This document shows, piece by piece, positions 18,777-27,515 of a stretch of 64,000 nt of DNA. Below the pieces are notes generated by a model. The model had not been told where the DNA came from, did no database searches, and saw only the letters and a list, made by a program, of their open reading frames with translations. This DNA is from Dolichospermum sp. FACHB-1091 (lineage in GTDB: Bacteria > Cyanobacteriota > Cyanobacteriia > Cyanobacteriales > Nostocaceae). A program made the position numbers and the translations under genes. Location of the stretch: the NCBI RefSeq assembly GCF_014697585.1, contig NZ_JACJSB010000005.1, positions 115,557 through 179,556 on the forward strand. The letters run 5' to 3'. Positions within the stretch are counted from its first letter, which is position 1, and every line of letters starts with the position of its first letter.

Positions 18777-19379
18777 ATGGCTTACAGTGATTTTAAATTA
18801 AGTGAAATTATCCAAAAATTTGAATTGACATTAAATGAAGTATCAGGATTATTTGCAGATGTACCAGAGGAAGAACCTAGTAATTTACTAACAACAATCC
18901 TCAAGGAAAATGTTGATTTAGCCGTTTCAATTAATACTGAAAAAGCCCGTTCTGAGATGATAATTAGTCCAATTTTACTTGAAGTAAGAAGAAAGTTAAA
19001 TAATGAAATCAGTTTATTTTCGGGAGTAGATTTTAATGTTGATAATCAACAAGGTTTAAATGGTTTTTGTGATTTTCTAATTAGTCTTTCTAAAGAACAG
19101 CTTTTTATTCGCGCACCTATAATTACATTGGTAGAAAGTAAAAATGAAAACTTGAAATTAGGTTTAGCTCAATGTATAGCTGAAATGTTGGCTGCTCAAT
19201 TGTTTAATGAACAAAAACAAAATGCGATTAAGATTGTTTATGGTGCTGTAACTATCGGTACTATTTGGCAGTTTTTGAAGTTAGAAGATAAAACTATTTC
19301 TATTGATTTAACTGAATATTATATCAAGGATGTGAAAAAGATTTTAGGAATTTTAATCAGTGCAATTAAGCAGGAATAG
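18777..19379 (+). CDS. PD-(D/E)XK nuclease-like protein, cyanobacterial
   Basis: 200 residues. The core of the fold is visible: LNGFCDFLIS with D99, then 20 residues later ITLVESKNENL with E120 and K122, followed by the helix LAQCIAEMLAAQLFNEQKQN. D...ExK is the catalytic triad of restriction-endonuclease-like proteins. The role is unknown; members of this kind are scattered, often multicopy, in cyanobacterial genomes, and could be single-strand or repair nucleases or inactive binding proteins. Start ATG at 18777 with AAGGTAA 12 bases before. Flanked by direct hairpin repeats (18541-18574 and 19397-19430), which may be traces of its acquisition. Confidence 0.7.
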   Translation: MAYSDFKLSEIIQKFELTLNEVSGLFADVPEEEPSNLLTTILKENVDLAVSINTEKARSEMIISPILLEVRRKLNNEISLFSGVDFNVDNQQGLNGFCDFLISLSKEQLFIRAPIITLVESKNENLKLGLAQCIAEMLAAQLFNEQKQNAIKIVYGAVTIGTIWQFLKLEDKTISIDLTEYYIKDVKKILGILISAIKQE

Positions 19380-19396
19380 TTGAATGATTGTCAGAG

Positions 19397-19430
19397 ATTT
19401 TTAATAGTCGTTTTTTAGGTTAAAATAGAC
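19397..19430 (+). repeat. Hairpin repeat, right copy
   Basis: ATTTTTAATAGTCGTTTTTT then AGGTTAAAATAGAC, matching 18541-18574 with one mismatch. Here the left arm of the hairpin has decayed (CAGAG instead of CGACT), so it is unlikely to terminate well. Confidence 0.65.
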
Positions 19431-19499
19431 AATACACTTTAATCAGGTAATGAATCATGACAAAATCTACACCACAAAGGGTTGATGGTGTTTAATTTT

Positions 19500-19550
19500 T
19501 ACCCGCCTTACTTACATCCCCACCCTGTAGAGGGATGGGGTACTACGGCG
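19500..19550 (+). repeat. IS200/IS605-type hairpin end (CATCCCCACCCT ... AGGGATGGGG)
   Basis: CGCC at 19502-19505, then TTACATCCCCACCCT, loop GTAG, AGGGATGGGGTA and closing GGCG near 19549. This long imperfect hairpin is the kind that ends IS200/IS605 elements in cyanobacteria. A diverged inverted copy lies at 35223-35268. No transposase reading frame is next to it. Confidence 0.5.
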
Positions 19551-19559
19551 TTTTCTGAT

Positions 19560-19602
19560 AAATGTAGGGGCTATTCCTGCGGAGCGCTTCGCTATCGCCC
19601 AC
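19560..19602 (+). repeat. GC-rich intergenic repeat next to the deoxyhypusine-synthase-like gene
   Basis: Contains CTGCGGAGCGCTTCGCTATC. Closely similar strings occur inside thiE (near 1275-1300) and at 58105-58120 (GCCACGCTTCGCTATC). This is the common cyanobacterial 'GCGGAGCGC...' short repeat. Confidence 0.4.
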
Positions 19603-19619
19603 AATATGATAATAAAACC

Positions 19620-20768
19620 CTAACCTTTCACAGGTGTACCGCAAGGATAAGTTGCTACTTTGGGATCACTATCCTCACTTACAGGCTTGTCTTTAGCTGC
19701 TAGATAATCTTTTTGCAATGTATCTAATAAAGTTTGACGTTGATCATACAACCGCTTCAGGGAACGAGGTGGACATTGATTCAGGACATAAGCTGTCATT
19801 AAAGGCAAAGCGATCGTACTATCAGTATAACAAACAATAGCACTAGGTAATTCATCGGGATCAATTTTACCCCAACTCACAGCTTCAGCGGGAGTCGCCC
19901 CAGATAAACCACCAGTATCAGGACGTGCATCAGTAAACTGAACAAAGAAATCATGTCCCCGTTCTTCCAATCCTAACACCTCGTGTATTTGCGGTTGTGT
20001 TTGTAGTAAAAAGTTTTTAGGACTACCACCACCAATAATTACTGCCGCACTTGTGCCTTCATTTTCTCGCGCTCCATAAACAATCGCTGCGGTTTCATTG
20101 ACATCAATAGCCGGATCTAATACCAATTTTGAACCTTCTAAAGCTAAGGCGGCGACATTCATACCGATAGAACTATCACCAGGAGAAGAAGTGTAAATAG
20201 GTACGCCACATTCATAGGCCGTCGCCAACAAACAGGAATTTTTCACCCCCAATTGCTGTTCTATTTCCCACACGCACTTACCGAGTAAATAATGAAATTC
20301 CGCCGTTCCCATACGCTTTTGAAAAGGTTCAGCTTGGAGAACTTTACGGATAAAAGCGTCGGTTTCTAGGAGTACATCGTAACCGAAAATAATGTCATAA
20401 ATTCTGATTGTCCCTTCTTCCCGCAATTTGACATCATCTAAAAACGGACTACCAGCAAATAGTTCAAAGCCCAAACCATAATGCATATCATGGTAAAGAT
20501 TCGCACCTGTGCAAATCATCCAGTCAATAAAACCATTGCGAATTAGCGGCGCAAGGGCGGAAACCCCAAAACCTGCGGGTGTCATAGCCCCAGACAGGCT
20601 AACGCCTACGGTGACACCTTCTTGAAACACTTCCTTAGTCAGCAGTTGACAGGCTTCCCGCAACCGGGCTGAGTTGTAGGCGGTAAAATAGGTATCAATC
20701 AAATCAACCACGCTAACATTGTTAGATATGGGAGTAGGTGCAATTTTCTTACCTTGTTTTTGTGACAT
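19620..20768 (-). CDS. Deoxyhypusine synthase-like protein, probable homospermidine biosynthesis enzyme
   Basis: 382 residues. Deoxyhypusine synthase family: NAD-dependent transfer of the aminobutyl group of spermidine. Bacteria lack the eIF5A substrate, and the bacterial branch is annotated as homospermidine biosynthesis, acting on putrescine/spermidine. Motifs seen: [83 protein letters not shown] and [17 protein letters not shown], which build the NAD and polyamine pockets. Full length. The last codons ([11 protein letters not shown]) lie close to repeat debris at 19500-19602 but look intact. Confidence 0.85.
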   Translation of the reverse strand: MSQKQGKKIAPTPISNNVSVVDLIDTYFTAYNSARLREACQLLTKEVFQEGVTVGVSLSGAMTPAGFGVSALAPLIRNGFIDWMICTGANLYHDMHYGLGFELFAGSPFLDDVKLREEGTIRIYDIIFGYDVLLETDAFIRKVLQAEPFQKRMGTAEFHYLLGKCVWEIEQQLGVKNSCLLATAYECGVPIYTSSPGDSSIGMNVAALALEGSKLVLDPAIDVNETAAIVYGARENEGTSAAVIIGGGSPKNFLLQTQPQIHEVLGLEERGHDFFVQFTDARPDTGGLSGATPAEAVSWGKIDPDELPSAIVCYTDSTIALPLMTAYVLNQCPPRSLKRLYDQRQTLLDTLQKDYLAAKDKPVSEDSDPKVATYPCGTPVKG

Positions 20769-20950
20769 TTTTGAGGAATCCTGAATACTAAATATGCCGA
20801 ATATAATGTTATCGTATTTGTACGGAAGTTCCTAAAATGTTATTTAGCGATATGAGTTAGGGACAATCCTTAATGGTATACTGAGGGATTAATACAGTTT
20901 TGTATTTCTATTATTTGCTATGATTAAAGACAACTAACTTGTTATTAATT

Positions 20951-21310
20951 ATGGCACAAGCTTTAGTGAGTCTCTCTGAAGGAATTGTATCTGAACCAGC
21001 ACCATTGGAATTTACCACTGATGGTGTGATTAGGATAGGTAAAACTCGTGTAACACTCGATACGGTAATTGCTGTTTTTAAACAAGGAACAACAGCAGAA
21101 GAAATTGCTTATCGTTATCCATCCCTTAAACTTGCTGATATTTATGCTACCATTGCCTTCTATCTCAATCATCAACAAGAAGTGGAAGTGTATTTACAGA
21201 AAAGACAGCAACAAGCACAGGAAATTCGTAGAATAAATGAGGTCAGATTTGACCCCCAAGGGTTGCGTAATAGATTGCTGGCGCGGAAAGCAGAACGGGA
21301 AGTATGTTGA
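20951..21310 (+). CDS. DUF433 antitoxin-like protein
   Basis: 119 residues from the ATG at 20951; an in-frame TTG at 20939 is less likely. DUF433 domain in residues 20-85 (VIRIGKTRVTLDTVIAVFKQ, GTTAEEIAYRYPSLKLADIY, ATIAFYLNHQQEVEVYL), a winged-helix-like fold used as the antitoxin of DUF5615 (Mut7-C/PIN-like) toxins. Its end overlaps the next gene by 7 bases, the usual antitoxin-toxin arrangement, but that next gene is a chimera. Confidence 0.85.
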   Translation: MAQALVSLSEGIVSEPAPLEFTTDGVIRIGKTRVTLDTVIAVFKQGTTAEEIAYRYPSLKLADIYATIAFYLNHQQEVEVYLQKRQQQAQEIRRINEVRFDPQGLRNRLLARKAEREVC

Positions 21311-21663
21311 AACTGCTGGCTGATGAGAATTTTGATAATACTATTGTCAGGGGATTGTTGCGACGTAACCCAAATATTGATATTTCTACTTTAATTGTTA
21401 GCACACCAGATACTTGTGGTGGTCGTCCGCGAATTGCTGATACTCGTATTACTGTTCAGTATATTGTCAATGAAATTAAATCTGGTATGACCCCAGAAGA
21501 AATTATTGAAGATAAGCCTTATTTGACAATTGCAGGTATTTACACTGCGTTGGCTTATTATTATGCTAATAAGGAATCACTAGATATTGAATTTGCTCGA
21601 TATCAAGAAGAATGTCAACGACTTGAAGCAGAATATAAAACAAATTATTCAGATCGTAGCTAA
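21304..21663 (+). CDS. Chimera: N-terminus of a DUF5615 toxin fused to a second DUF433 antitoxin
   Basis: 119 residues. Residues 1-28 (LKLLADENFDNTIVRGLLRR) are the start of a DUF5615 PIN-like toxin, with its first acidic residues D7 and E8. From residue 30 on the sequence is a complete DUF433 domain (IVSTPDTCGGRPRIADTRIT, VQYIVNEIKSGMTPEEIIED, AGIYTALAYYYANKESL). The most economical explanation is a deletion between two tandem antitoxin-toxin pairs that removed most of the first toxin and the start of the second antitoxin, in frame. No intact toxin remains. Whether the product is expressed is unknown. Confidence 0.75.
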   Translation: MLKLLADENFDNTIVRGLLRRNPNIDISTLIVSTPDTCGGRPRIADTRITVQYIVNEIKSGMTPEEIIEDKPYLTIAGIYTALAYYYANKESLDIEFARYQEECQRLEAEYKTNYSDRS

Positions 21664-21767
21664 CAGAATTTATGTAATTTCTGGTCTATCATAACTAATG
21701 AATTTGTCAAAACACGAAAATTATACTTCATGCTCCTAGTCTTAACAGTTATTTATCAACAGGGTTT

Positions 21768-22445
21768 ATGAAAAGCGACACACCAGAAGAATTAAATCCA
21801 GATCAAGAAATTTCCCGTTTAATTGATGAGGTAATATCATCATCGCAAACTGATGAAAAATACCGTCAAAAAATGCAGCGACGGAAAGAAATTCAAGACC
21901 AAAGAATAGCTAAAGCCATACCAGAAAAAGGCTTAATTATCGTCAATACTGGTCATGGAAAAGGTAAAACTACTGCGGCTTTGGGAATGGTTTTAAGATC
22001 CCTTGGTCATGGATACAAAGTAGCCATAATTCAATTCATTAAAGGCGCGTGGGAACCAGCAGAAAAACGCGCTTTTAGTCATTGGGAAAACCAACTAGAA
22101 TTTCATGCTATGGGGGAAGGCTTTACATGGGAAACTCAAGATCGTGATCGGGATTTGGATAAAGCCGCTGCTGCTTGGGAAAAATCCCTAGAATTTATCA
22201 AAAATCCCGATTTTAAATTAGTGCTTTTAGATGAAATTAATATTGCTTTGAAAATGGGTTATTTACAAGTTGAACAAGTATTAGCAGGTTTAGCTGAAAA
22301 ACCACCGGAAAAGCACGTAATTCTCACGGGAAGAGGCGCACCACCCGCATTAATTGAAAAGGCTGATTTAGTCACTGAAATGACCTTAATTAAACATCCT
22401 TTTAAGGATCAAGGTGTGAAGGCGCAAGCAGGAATTGAATATTAA
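21768..22445 (+). CDS. cobO: Cob(I)alamin adenosyltransferase
   Basis: Transfers the 5'-deoxyadenosyl group of ATP to cob(I)alamin or cobyrinate diamide, in cobalamin synthesis or salvage. 225 residues. The P-loop is the family's variant NTGHGKGKTTAALG near residue 60; IIQFIKGAWEPAEKRAF, VLLDEINIALKMGYL (Walker B) and HVILTGRGAPPALIEKADL follow. N-terminal 40 residues are a charged helical extension as in other CobO proteins. The two B12-binding radical SAM enzymes at 59-63 kb are possible cofactor users. Terminator at 22480-22507. Confidence 0.93.
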   Translation: MKSDTPEELNPDQEISRLIDEVISSSQTDEKYRQKMQRRKEIQDQRIAKAIPEKGLIIVNTGHGKGKTTAALGMVLRSLGHGYKVAIIQFIKGAWEPAEKRAFSHWENQLEFHAMGEGFTWETQDRDRDLDKAAAAWEKSLEFIKNPDFKLVLLDEINIALKMGYLQVEQVLAGLAEKPPEKHVILTGRGAPPALIEKADLVTEMTLIKHPFKDQGVKAQAGIEY

Positions 22446-22479
22446 GAATTAACAAAGAATTAACAAAGTAATTTGTATC

Positions 22480-22507
22480 GGTGGTAGATATTCAAATATC
22501 TATCGCC
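22480..22507. terminator. Bidirectional terminator between cobO and the gene at 22518-23234
   Basis: 13-bp stem GGTGGTAGATATT / AATATCTATCGCC (two G-T wobbles) with a 2-base loop, followed by AGTTTATT. Lies between two convergent genes. Confidence 0.65.
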
Positions 22508-22517
22508 AGTTTATTAA

Positions 22518-23234
22518 TTACCTAAAACCATCACTTTCCTGTTGACATATCTGTAAAATTTCCCTATCATTAGAACTTACAGAATTTAATTGTTGATAGT
22601 CTTGTAAAGTTACTGAATAGGGATAGGTTGTCAACTCATTTTCATTAATTTTAGGGATTGTACTTGTTGTCGCCACCTCCATTGTCCCGGCTTCACCAGG
22701 GTAACTTTTCACTGTCATGGCTAATTCTCCTGACTTAGCCAAACTACCTTGAAAACAACTAAATTCAGATTGAGGAACATACAAAGCACCAATGATTTTA
22801 CTTTGGTGTTTTTCAAAGACAATATAACCTTGTCCTAATTGATTTGGTGTTGATGATTGTCCATAGAGATAAATACCATCTTGTTCTGGAAATTGGAGTT
22901 TTTCTTTTTTCCCTAATTTTCTTGTATTTGCGGATAATGTTGTGATGTTTTCTGTCAATTTATCAGGAGATAATTGATAGGAATTAGCCACTTGAGATTT
23001 TTTAACTTTCTCCTGTTTTATTTCTCCAACTCGTGATCTAATGGAAGATTCAGAATTAATCTCATTCTGATGATTATGTGATACATAATTAGTGGACAAA
23101 GTTGTTAGTGATAACAGCTTTTGATGTTGTTGACTGGAATAAACAATACCTAAAACACCAACGGAAAAAACCAAGCCAGCAACGGGAAATTTTAATTTAC
23201 TGGAAGTAATGAATTTAGAAATATAATCAAGCAT
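22518..23234 (-). CDS. Membrane-anchored hypothetical protein
   Basis: 238 residues. One membrane segment near the N-terminus (residues 16-33, FPVAGLVFSVGVLGIVYSS) and a hydrophilic exterior part. The C-terminal 110 residues form a beta-rich domain (DGIYLYGQSSTPNQLGQGYI, VFEKHQSKIIGALYVPQSEF) seen in other cyanobacterial proteins of unknown role. It is not a named family to me. Upstream lies a long non-coding stretch, so regulation may be complex. Confidence 0.7.
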   Translation of the reverse strand: MLDYISKFITSSKLKFPVAGLVFSVGVLGIVYSSQQHQKLLSLTTLSTNYVSHNHQNEINSESSIRSRVGEIKQEKVKKSQVANSYQLSPDKLTENITTLSANTRKLGKKEKLQFPEQDGIYLYGQSSTPNQLGQGYIVFEKHQSKIIGALYVPQSEFSCFQGSLAKSGELAMTVKSYPGEAGTMEVATTSTIPKINENELTTYPYSVTLQDYQQLNSVSSNDREILQICQQESDGFR

Positions 23235-23908
23235 ACCATTTCTCCTGTAACAAACTTAACTTTTTTTTTCGCGTCCTCAAATAATAACTAAATACTAATT
23301 ACCAAAAATTCCCTCAAAAGTTTCATCTATATATTTTGATTCTAAATCATCAAAAAATCGCTGTTTATAGAATTTTTGGGAATAATCTGATTTAATTATT
23401 ATTTAATAAATTTATGTTTCACTTAATCAATTCATCCATTTGAGGGATGTAAAATCAACATTTGATCCTTTTTTACTTTGTCGTTGTAATGCTGTATATA
23501 GGAATAATATTTGATTTATGAAAAGATACGGTTGGTGCGTCAGATATTACAAATCTGTTTATTGATAGAATTTATGCAGTAGTAAAGCACCCTACAATAC
23601 CTAATTTTTTTCAAAAATCAAATACGAGTTCTATAGCAGCGAAAATTTGTTTTCTCTAGTGCTTTAGGTAAATTTTATGTCTCATTTAAGCCCATACTCC
23701 TGTATTTTTCAGTGATCAATAATACAGTTCATTTTTATATCAGTATTTGAGAACAAATTGTCAAACCTCCTTAATTCCTTAACTTATCAATACATACAAG
23801 GGCTAATTCACAAATTTCGCACAATAAATCGTAAAAATTACCCCCTGGGTTCAGGAGGCGTATATCCAATTGATATCATTTAAAACACCCTCGTGCGCGT
23901 TTATATTT
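23235..23908. other. AT-rich non-coding stretch before the sigma factor terminator
   Basis: About 670 bases, strongly AT-rich with many stops in all frames. Apart from the terminator at 23833-23858 I see no gene, RNA or repeat that can be supported. Bases 23670-23710 (TAGGTAAATTTTATGTC and following) resemble bases near 25495 (TAGGTAAATTTTGTATGTC), which may be a diverged duplication. Confidence 0.4.
23833..23858 (-). terminator. Intrinsic terminator of the sigma factor gene
   Basis: On the - strand CCTCCTG AACC CAGGGGG forms a 7-bp stem (one T-G pair) followed by TAATTTTT. It lies 50 bases downstream of the sigma factor stop. Confidence 0.65.
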
Positions 23909-24892
23909 CTAACTCGCAACGTATTCCTTAACATTAGCGCGGCGGCGACGTAGGTGTGCAAGAGCTTGATGCTCCAATTGGCGAACTCGTTCCCGACTCA
24001 GGTTTAATCGTTCTCCAACTTTCGCTAAGGACATTTCATTTCCGTCTTCTAAACCAAAGCGTAAGGCTACAACTTGACGCTGTTGGGGTGTGAGTTCAGC
24101 CAGTAAGTTATTCAAGTCCTGACGCAGAAATTCCTGGGTGGTATAATGCTCAGGGGAAGGACTATCATCTTCTAACATTTCTTGTAACTCAGTATCTTGG
24201 TTATCACCAACACGCACGTCTAAAGAGACTGGTTGACGCGCCATGTTTAGATATTCACGAATTTGAGCGGGTTCTAACTCCAATTCTTGAGCAATTTCGA
24301 CTGGTGTGGGCGACCTTCCTAGCTTTTGCGCCAATTCCCGCTGAACTTTTTTAATTTTGTTCAATTTCTCGGTAATATGGATTGGTAAGCGGATAGTCCG
24401 ACCTTGTTGGGCGATCGCCCTGGTAATTGCTTGACGAATCCACCAATAAGCATAAGTTGAGAACTTATAACCTCGGGTAGGATCAAATTTTTCTACACCT
24501 CGTTCTAACCCCAAAGTCCCTTCCTGAATTAAATCCAGAAATTCCATATTTCGCTTTTGATATTTTTTCGCAATAGCTACAACCAAGCGCAAATTGGCTT
24601 CAATCATTTTTTGCTTGGCTCGTCTACCTTGTACCATGAGATGATTTAATTCTGTTTCTGAATGGTTAACATGGGCAGCCCATTCTGCTAAACTGGGTTC
24701 ATGATCAATTTCCTTGCGTAAAGCTTCCTTAGCTTCTAGTATTACCATCATTTGCTGTACTTGCTTACCGTAAACAATTTCCTGTTCACGGCTTAACAAA
24801 GGTACACGGCCAATTTCCCGTAGATAAGTCCGCACCATATCAGCTGTAAATTTGGTATTGATATTTTCTGTATGATTTTTAACATTAGGCAT
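23909..24892 (-). CDS. RNA polymerase sigma factor, group 2 RpoD-like (SigB-type)
   Basis: 327 residues. Non-essential sigma-70 relative that redirects RNA polymerase under stress, carbon or nitrogen change. Region 1.2 starts at ADMVRTYLREIGRVPLLSRE; region 2 has KKYQKRNMEFLDLIQEGTLG and the -10 recognition helix FSTYAYWWIRQAITRAI; region 3 GRTIRLPIHITEKL; region 4 RFGLEDGNEMSLAKVGERLN and LSRERVRQLEHQALAHLRRR. The short N-terminus (no region 1.1 acidic extension) separates it from principal SigA. The sequence resembles Anabaena SigB paralogues; which one is inferred, so no symbol is given. Confidence 0.93.
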   Translation of the reverse strand: MPNVKNHTENINTKFTADMVRTYLREIGRVPLLSREQEIVYGKQVQQMMVILEAKEALRKEIDHEPSLAEWAAHVNHSETELNHLMVQGRRAKQKMIEANLRLVVAIAKKYQKRNMEFLDLIQEGTLGLERGVEKFDPTRGYKFSTYAYWWIRQAITRAIAQQGRTIRLPIHITEKLNKIKKVQRELAQKLGRSPTPVEIAQELELEPAQIREYLNMARQPVSLDVRVGDNQDTELQEMLEDDSPSPEHYTTQEFLRQDLNNLLAELTPQQRQVVALRFGLEDGNEMSLAKVGERLNLSRERVRQLEHQALAHLRRRRANVKEYVAS

Positions 24893-25132
24893 TGTTGCTT
24901 TTATCCTCTACTTTTTACTTTTTAAACATAATCAATATTTTTTTTCAACAACGGTAAGTCTGGCAATTCCGAAAACTCCTAAGCTTAAAATCTATAAAAT
25001 ACATAGGTCTGCTTATGGAAACTTACCATTAATCATTACATTGATCAAGATATTACGTGGGTATTACTACTCTAAGATTAAGATATAGATATCCCCACCT
25101 CCCCTCAATTTTCCACCACTAAGAATACACCT

Positions 25133-25158
25133 GACTGTTAAAAACAGTCCTTCTTTTT
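25133..25158 (+). terminator. Orphan + strand terminator-like hairpin
   Basis: GACTGTT AAA AACAGTC, a perfect 7-bp stem with 3-base loop, then CTTCTTTTT. No + strand gene lies upstream back to 24893, so it may end a small RNA transcribed divergently from the sigma factor gene, or be a relic. Confidence 0.45.
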
Positions 25159-25228
25159 GATCGAAAATTTAGGTTTTAAACTTCTTCCTAGAAAGAAAGG
25201 CAGCTTTACGGAATTTGTGCCACAATAA

Positions 25229-25342
25229 AAACATTAACCTTATGGCGTTAGGAGACTTTAAACGGACAGGGAGCGACTATAAGACTACTTGGGTAGCAGG
25301 TTGCTGTGAACCGTCAATAATCACCGTTCCTTCAGGTCGGTG
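25229..25342 (+). pseudogene. Probable tnpB C-terminal tail remnant
   Basis: Open frame reading HNKNINLMALGDFKRTGSDY then KTTWVAGCCEPSIITVPSGR and stop. The pattern (N near an A-L-G, then a variable tail that ends inside the IS end) matches the extreme C-terminus of cyanobacterial TnpB proteins. It runs directly into the IS605-type end at 25309-25353. Upstream catalytic parts are gone. Confidence 0.45.
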
Positions 25343-25353
25343 ATTATGTCAAA
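25309..25353 (+). repeat. IS605-type end (copy 3)
   Basis: AACCGTCAATAATCACCGTT, then CCTTCAGGTCGGTGATTATG TCAAAA; hairpin ACCG ... CGGT around CCT TC AGG. Same layout as copies at 4126-4169 and 15757-15801. Part of an 800-base non-coding gap (24893-25691) that otherwise holds only the TnpB tail, the orphan terminator and a heptamer tandem repeat. Confidence 0.6.
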
Positions 25354-25654
25354 AACAGACTCAATAGCAATAGTAAAGTTCCCAAATTTTAATCCCAAAT
25401 TTTAAATGTTTCAGTCATCAAGCCAAAAATTAGAGAACTACTTCATAGTGGGGAACGGGGAACAGAATTGAAAGTGTTTTGGTGGATAATTTTCTAGGTA
25501 AATTTTGTATGTCATTCAAGAGCATACCACCATACCTTAACTTTCAAAAACCCTGCCAGCATATCCATGGTGACGCAAAAAGCTCCTCTTCAGTTGCTTT
25601 CAAGTGGCCGGATAACCGAACTTGATTTATTTAGATTATGGAGGGATTTTATGA

Positions 25655-25682
25655 AGTTGTCCGTTGTCCGTTGTCCGTTGTT
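25655..25682 (+). repeat. Heptamer tandem repeat (GTTGTCC), STRR type
   Basis: GTTGTCC occurs three times in a row followed by GTTGTTA. Short tandemly repeated heptamers are typical of heterocystous cyanobacteria. Related short repeats occur at 27438-27472 (CGTTGTCAGTTGTCA) and 61135-61160 (GTTCCCT units). Confidence 0.7.
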
Positions 25683-25691
25683 AATTTAAAA

Positions 25692-27422
25692 CTAAAAGCC
25701 TAAGTCCGCTTTAGCTAATTCAGCAGCGGTGAATACTTCTTCATCTGACTTTTCTTCCCAAGCCACATCCCCAATTTCAGCGTAAAATGTGGTATCATAA
25801 GGGCGGGTACGCACAACCACCGGCATAGGAACAGCATGTCCTAAAATCAAAGCTTGTTGTTTAGAGTCTAACTTAGCTAAGACTGAACGTAAACCCCCCC
25901 CACCGGATACACCCGTAAAAATAGCATCAATATCTTTCTCATCATTGAGTAAAGCCGTAATACGAGTCCCTATCTGGGACATAACTTCATTATCTATCCC
26001 TGATGGACGTTGATCAACTACCAAAAGTGTGACAAAATACTTCCGCAGTTCTCTAGCAATAGTCCCAAAAATCGTACTTTGGACAACTCCTGGGTCAAGA
26101 AAGCGGTGTGCTTCCTCTATTGTAATCATTAGTGGTGTTGGCCGATCTAAAGGATTTTTACTTTGGAGAAATTTATCAGCTTTTCTGACATAATGCTCAT
26201 GTATCCGTCTAGTGATCATATTTGTCACTAACATATATGAAAGCATATTTGACTGGGAACCAAATTCAATAACTACGTTTTTTCCCGCTTCTAAAGATTG
26301 AACTATATTTTTAACATAATTTTGTGGACAAGCACTACGCATATACTTTAAACTGTCTAAACGTAATAGTTTACGCTGTAACGACATAATTGAGCCTTTG
26401 TGTCCTCTTTTTTCTGCACAAAACATCTCAATATCTTCATTACTCATATTCAGCAATTGAATAATCCAAGATTTACCCAACTCGCTAAATAGAATATTAG
26501 CATTATCCAATGCCGCTTCTGAGAGTCCTAACTCACGATTACATAATTTAATATCTTCAACTTCTACCTGTTCATAACTAAGGTAGAGTTCTTGAGCGTC
26601 CCTAACACCTCGGCGTTTAGTCGAGTCTGGATCAAGGGTGTAAACTTCCACTTTTCCAGGAAATAACTGTTTTAAACCCTTCACAGTATTAACGTTTTTC
26701 CCTTCTGCGACTGCTTCCCAACCATATTCCGAGTGCATATCAAAAATCAAATTAACAGCCGCATTTTTACGAATCACTCCAGCTAAAATTAAACGAGTGA
26801 GAAAAGATTTACCAGTACCAGATTTACCAAAAATACCATTACTCCGTTCCACAAAGCGATTTAAATCAATACAAATCGGCACATCCATATCTAATGGTTT
26901 ACCGATAGAAAAGTTTTTACGTTGAGGATCATCTTCCCAACCAAACACCTTACGAAAGTCGTCTTCGGTTGCTTCGTAAACTTGGCTAAAGTGACTAGGA
27001 ATAGTTTTAACAGGTAATAATTCCATCGTCGTACTGGTTTGGGGTTGAAAGGATGCTAAACCCGTAGAAGATGGTATAAAAGAATTAGGGGATTTACCAT
27101 TGGTGGAAAAAACAGGTTCTTGAGATTCGGGGGTAAACATCAACATTGGTGCTAGGTTAATCATTCCATAAGTACCACTACCGGCTAATACCTCGCGCAA
27201 AAAACTATCTTCCCAATTGGGAGGACTAGCAACAATGCGGTCATTTGCAGTTCCTAAAGATACATCTGTTAGGAGACAGAAAAAACGAGAGCGTACCCCT
27301 TCTACCACGAGAAATTTACCTACCCGCATATCTTCTACGGAGATATCTGGGTGTAATCTGACTTCTAACCCTCCGGTCAGAGAACCTTCAATAACTGAAC
27401 CTAATGGCTGTCCCCAATTCAT
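25692..27422 (-). CDS. HerA/DUF87-type ATPase
   Basis: 576 residues. Hexameric DNA-pumping ATPase family (HerA, FtsK superfamily). Residues 1-110 form a beta-barrel-like N-terminal region; the Walker A GIFGKSGTGKSFLTR lies near residue 210, FDMHSEYGW after it, Walker B MITIEEAHRFLDP near 440, and the arginine/sensor region TLLVVDQRPSGIDNEVMSQI follows. HerA proteins usually work with NurA nuclease in end resection, or in defence with Sir2-like partners. No NurA or other effector gene is adjacent, so the role is undetermined. Cyanobacteria carry such HerA-like genes as singletons. Confidence 0.85.
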   Translation of the reverse strand: MNWGQPLGSVIEGSLTGGLEVRLHPDISVEDMRVGKFLVVEGVRSRFFCLLTDVSLGTANDRIVASPPNWEDSFLREVLAGSGTYGMINLAPMLMFTPESQEPVFSTNGKSPNSFIPSSTGLASFQPQTSTTMELLPVKTIPSHFSQVYEATEDDFRKVFGWEDDPQRKNFSIGKPLDMDVPICIDLNRFVERSNGIFGKSGTGKSFLTRLILAGVIRKNAAVNLIFDMHSEYGWEAVAEGKNVNTVKGLKQLFPGKVEVYTLDPDSTKRRGVRDAQELYLSYEQVEVEDIKLCNRELGLSEAALDNANILFSELGKSWIIQLLNMSNEDIEMFCAEKRGHKGSIMSLQRKLLRLDSLKYMRSACPQNYVKNIVQSLEAGKNVVIEFGSQSNMLSYMLVTNMITRRIHEHYVRKADKFLQSKNPLDRPTPLMITIEEAHRFLDPGVVQSTIFGTIARELRKYFVTLLVVDQRPSGIDNEVMSQIGTRITALLNDEKDIDAIFTGVSGGGGLRSVLAKLDSKQQALILGHAVPMPVVVRTRPYDTTFYAEIGDVAWEEKSDEEVFTAAELAKADLGF

Positions 27423-27515
27423 GTTAATTTTATTACTTATCCGTTGTCAGTTGTCACTTGTTCGTTGTCAGGGAACAGGGAATAGGGGAAAAGATGATGA
27501 CCAATTACCAATTCC

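Noticed and set aside
21664..21767. Cobalamin riboswitch before cobO
   Set aside because: Only about 100 bases are available and no B12-box-like element is seen.
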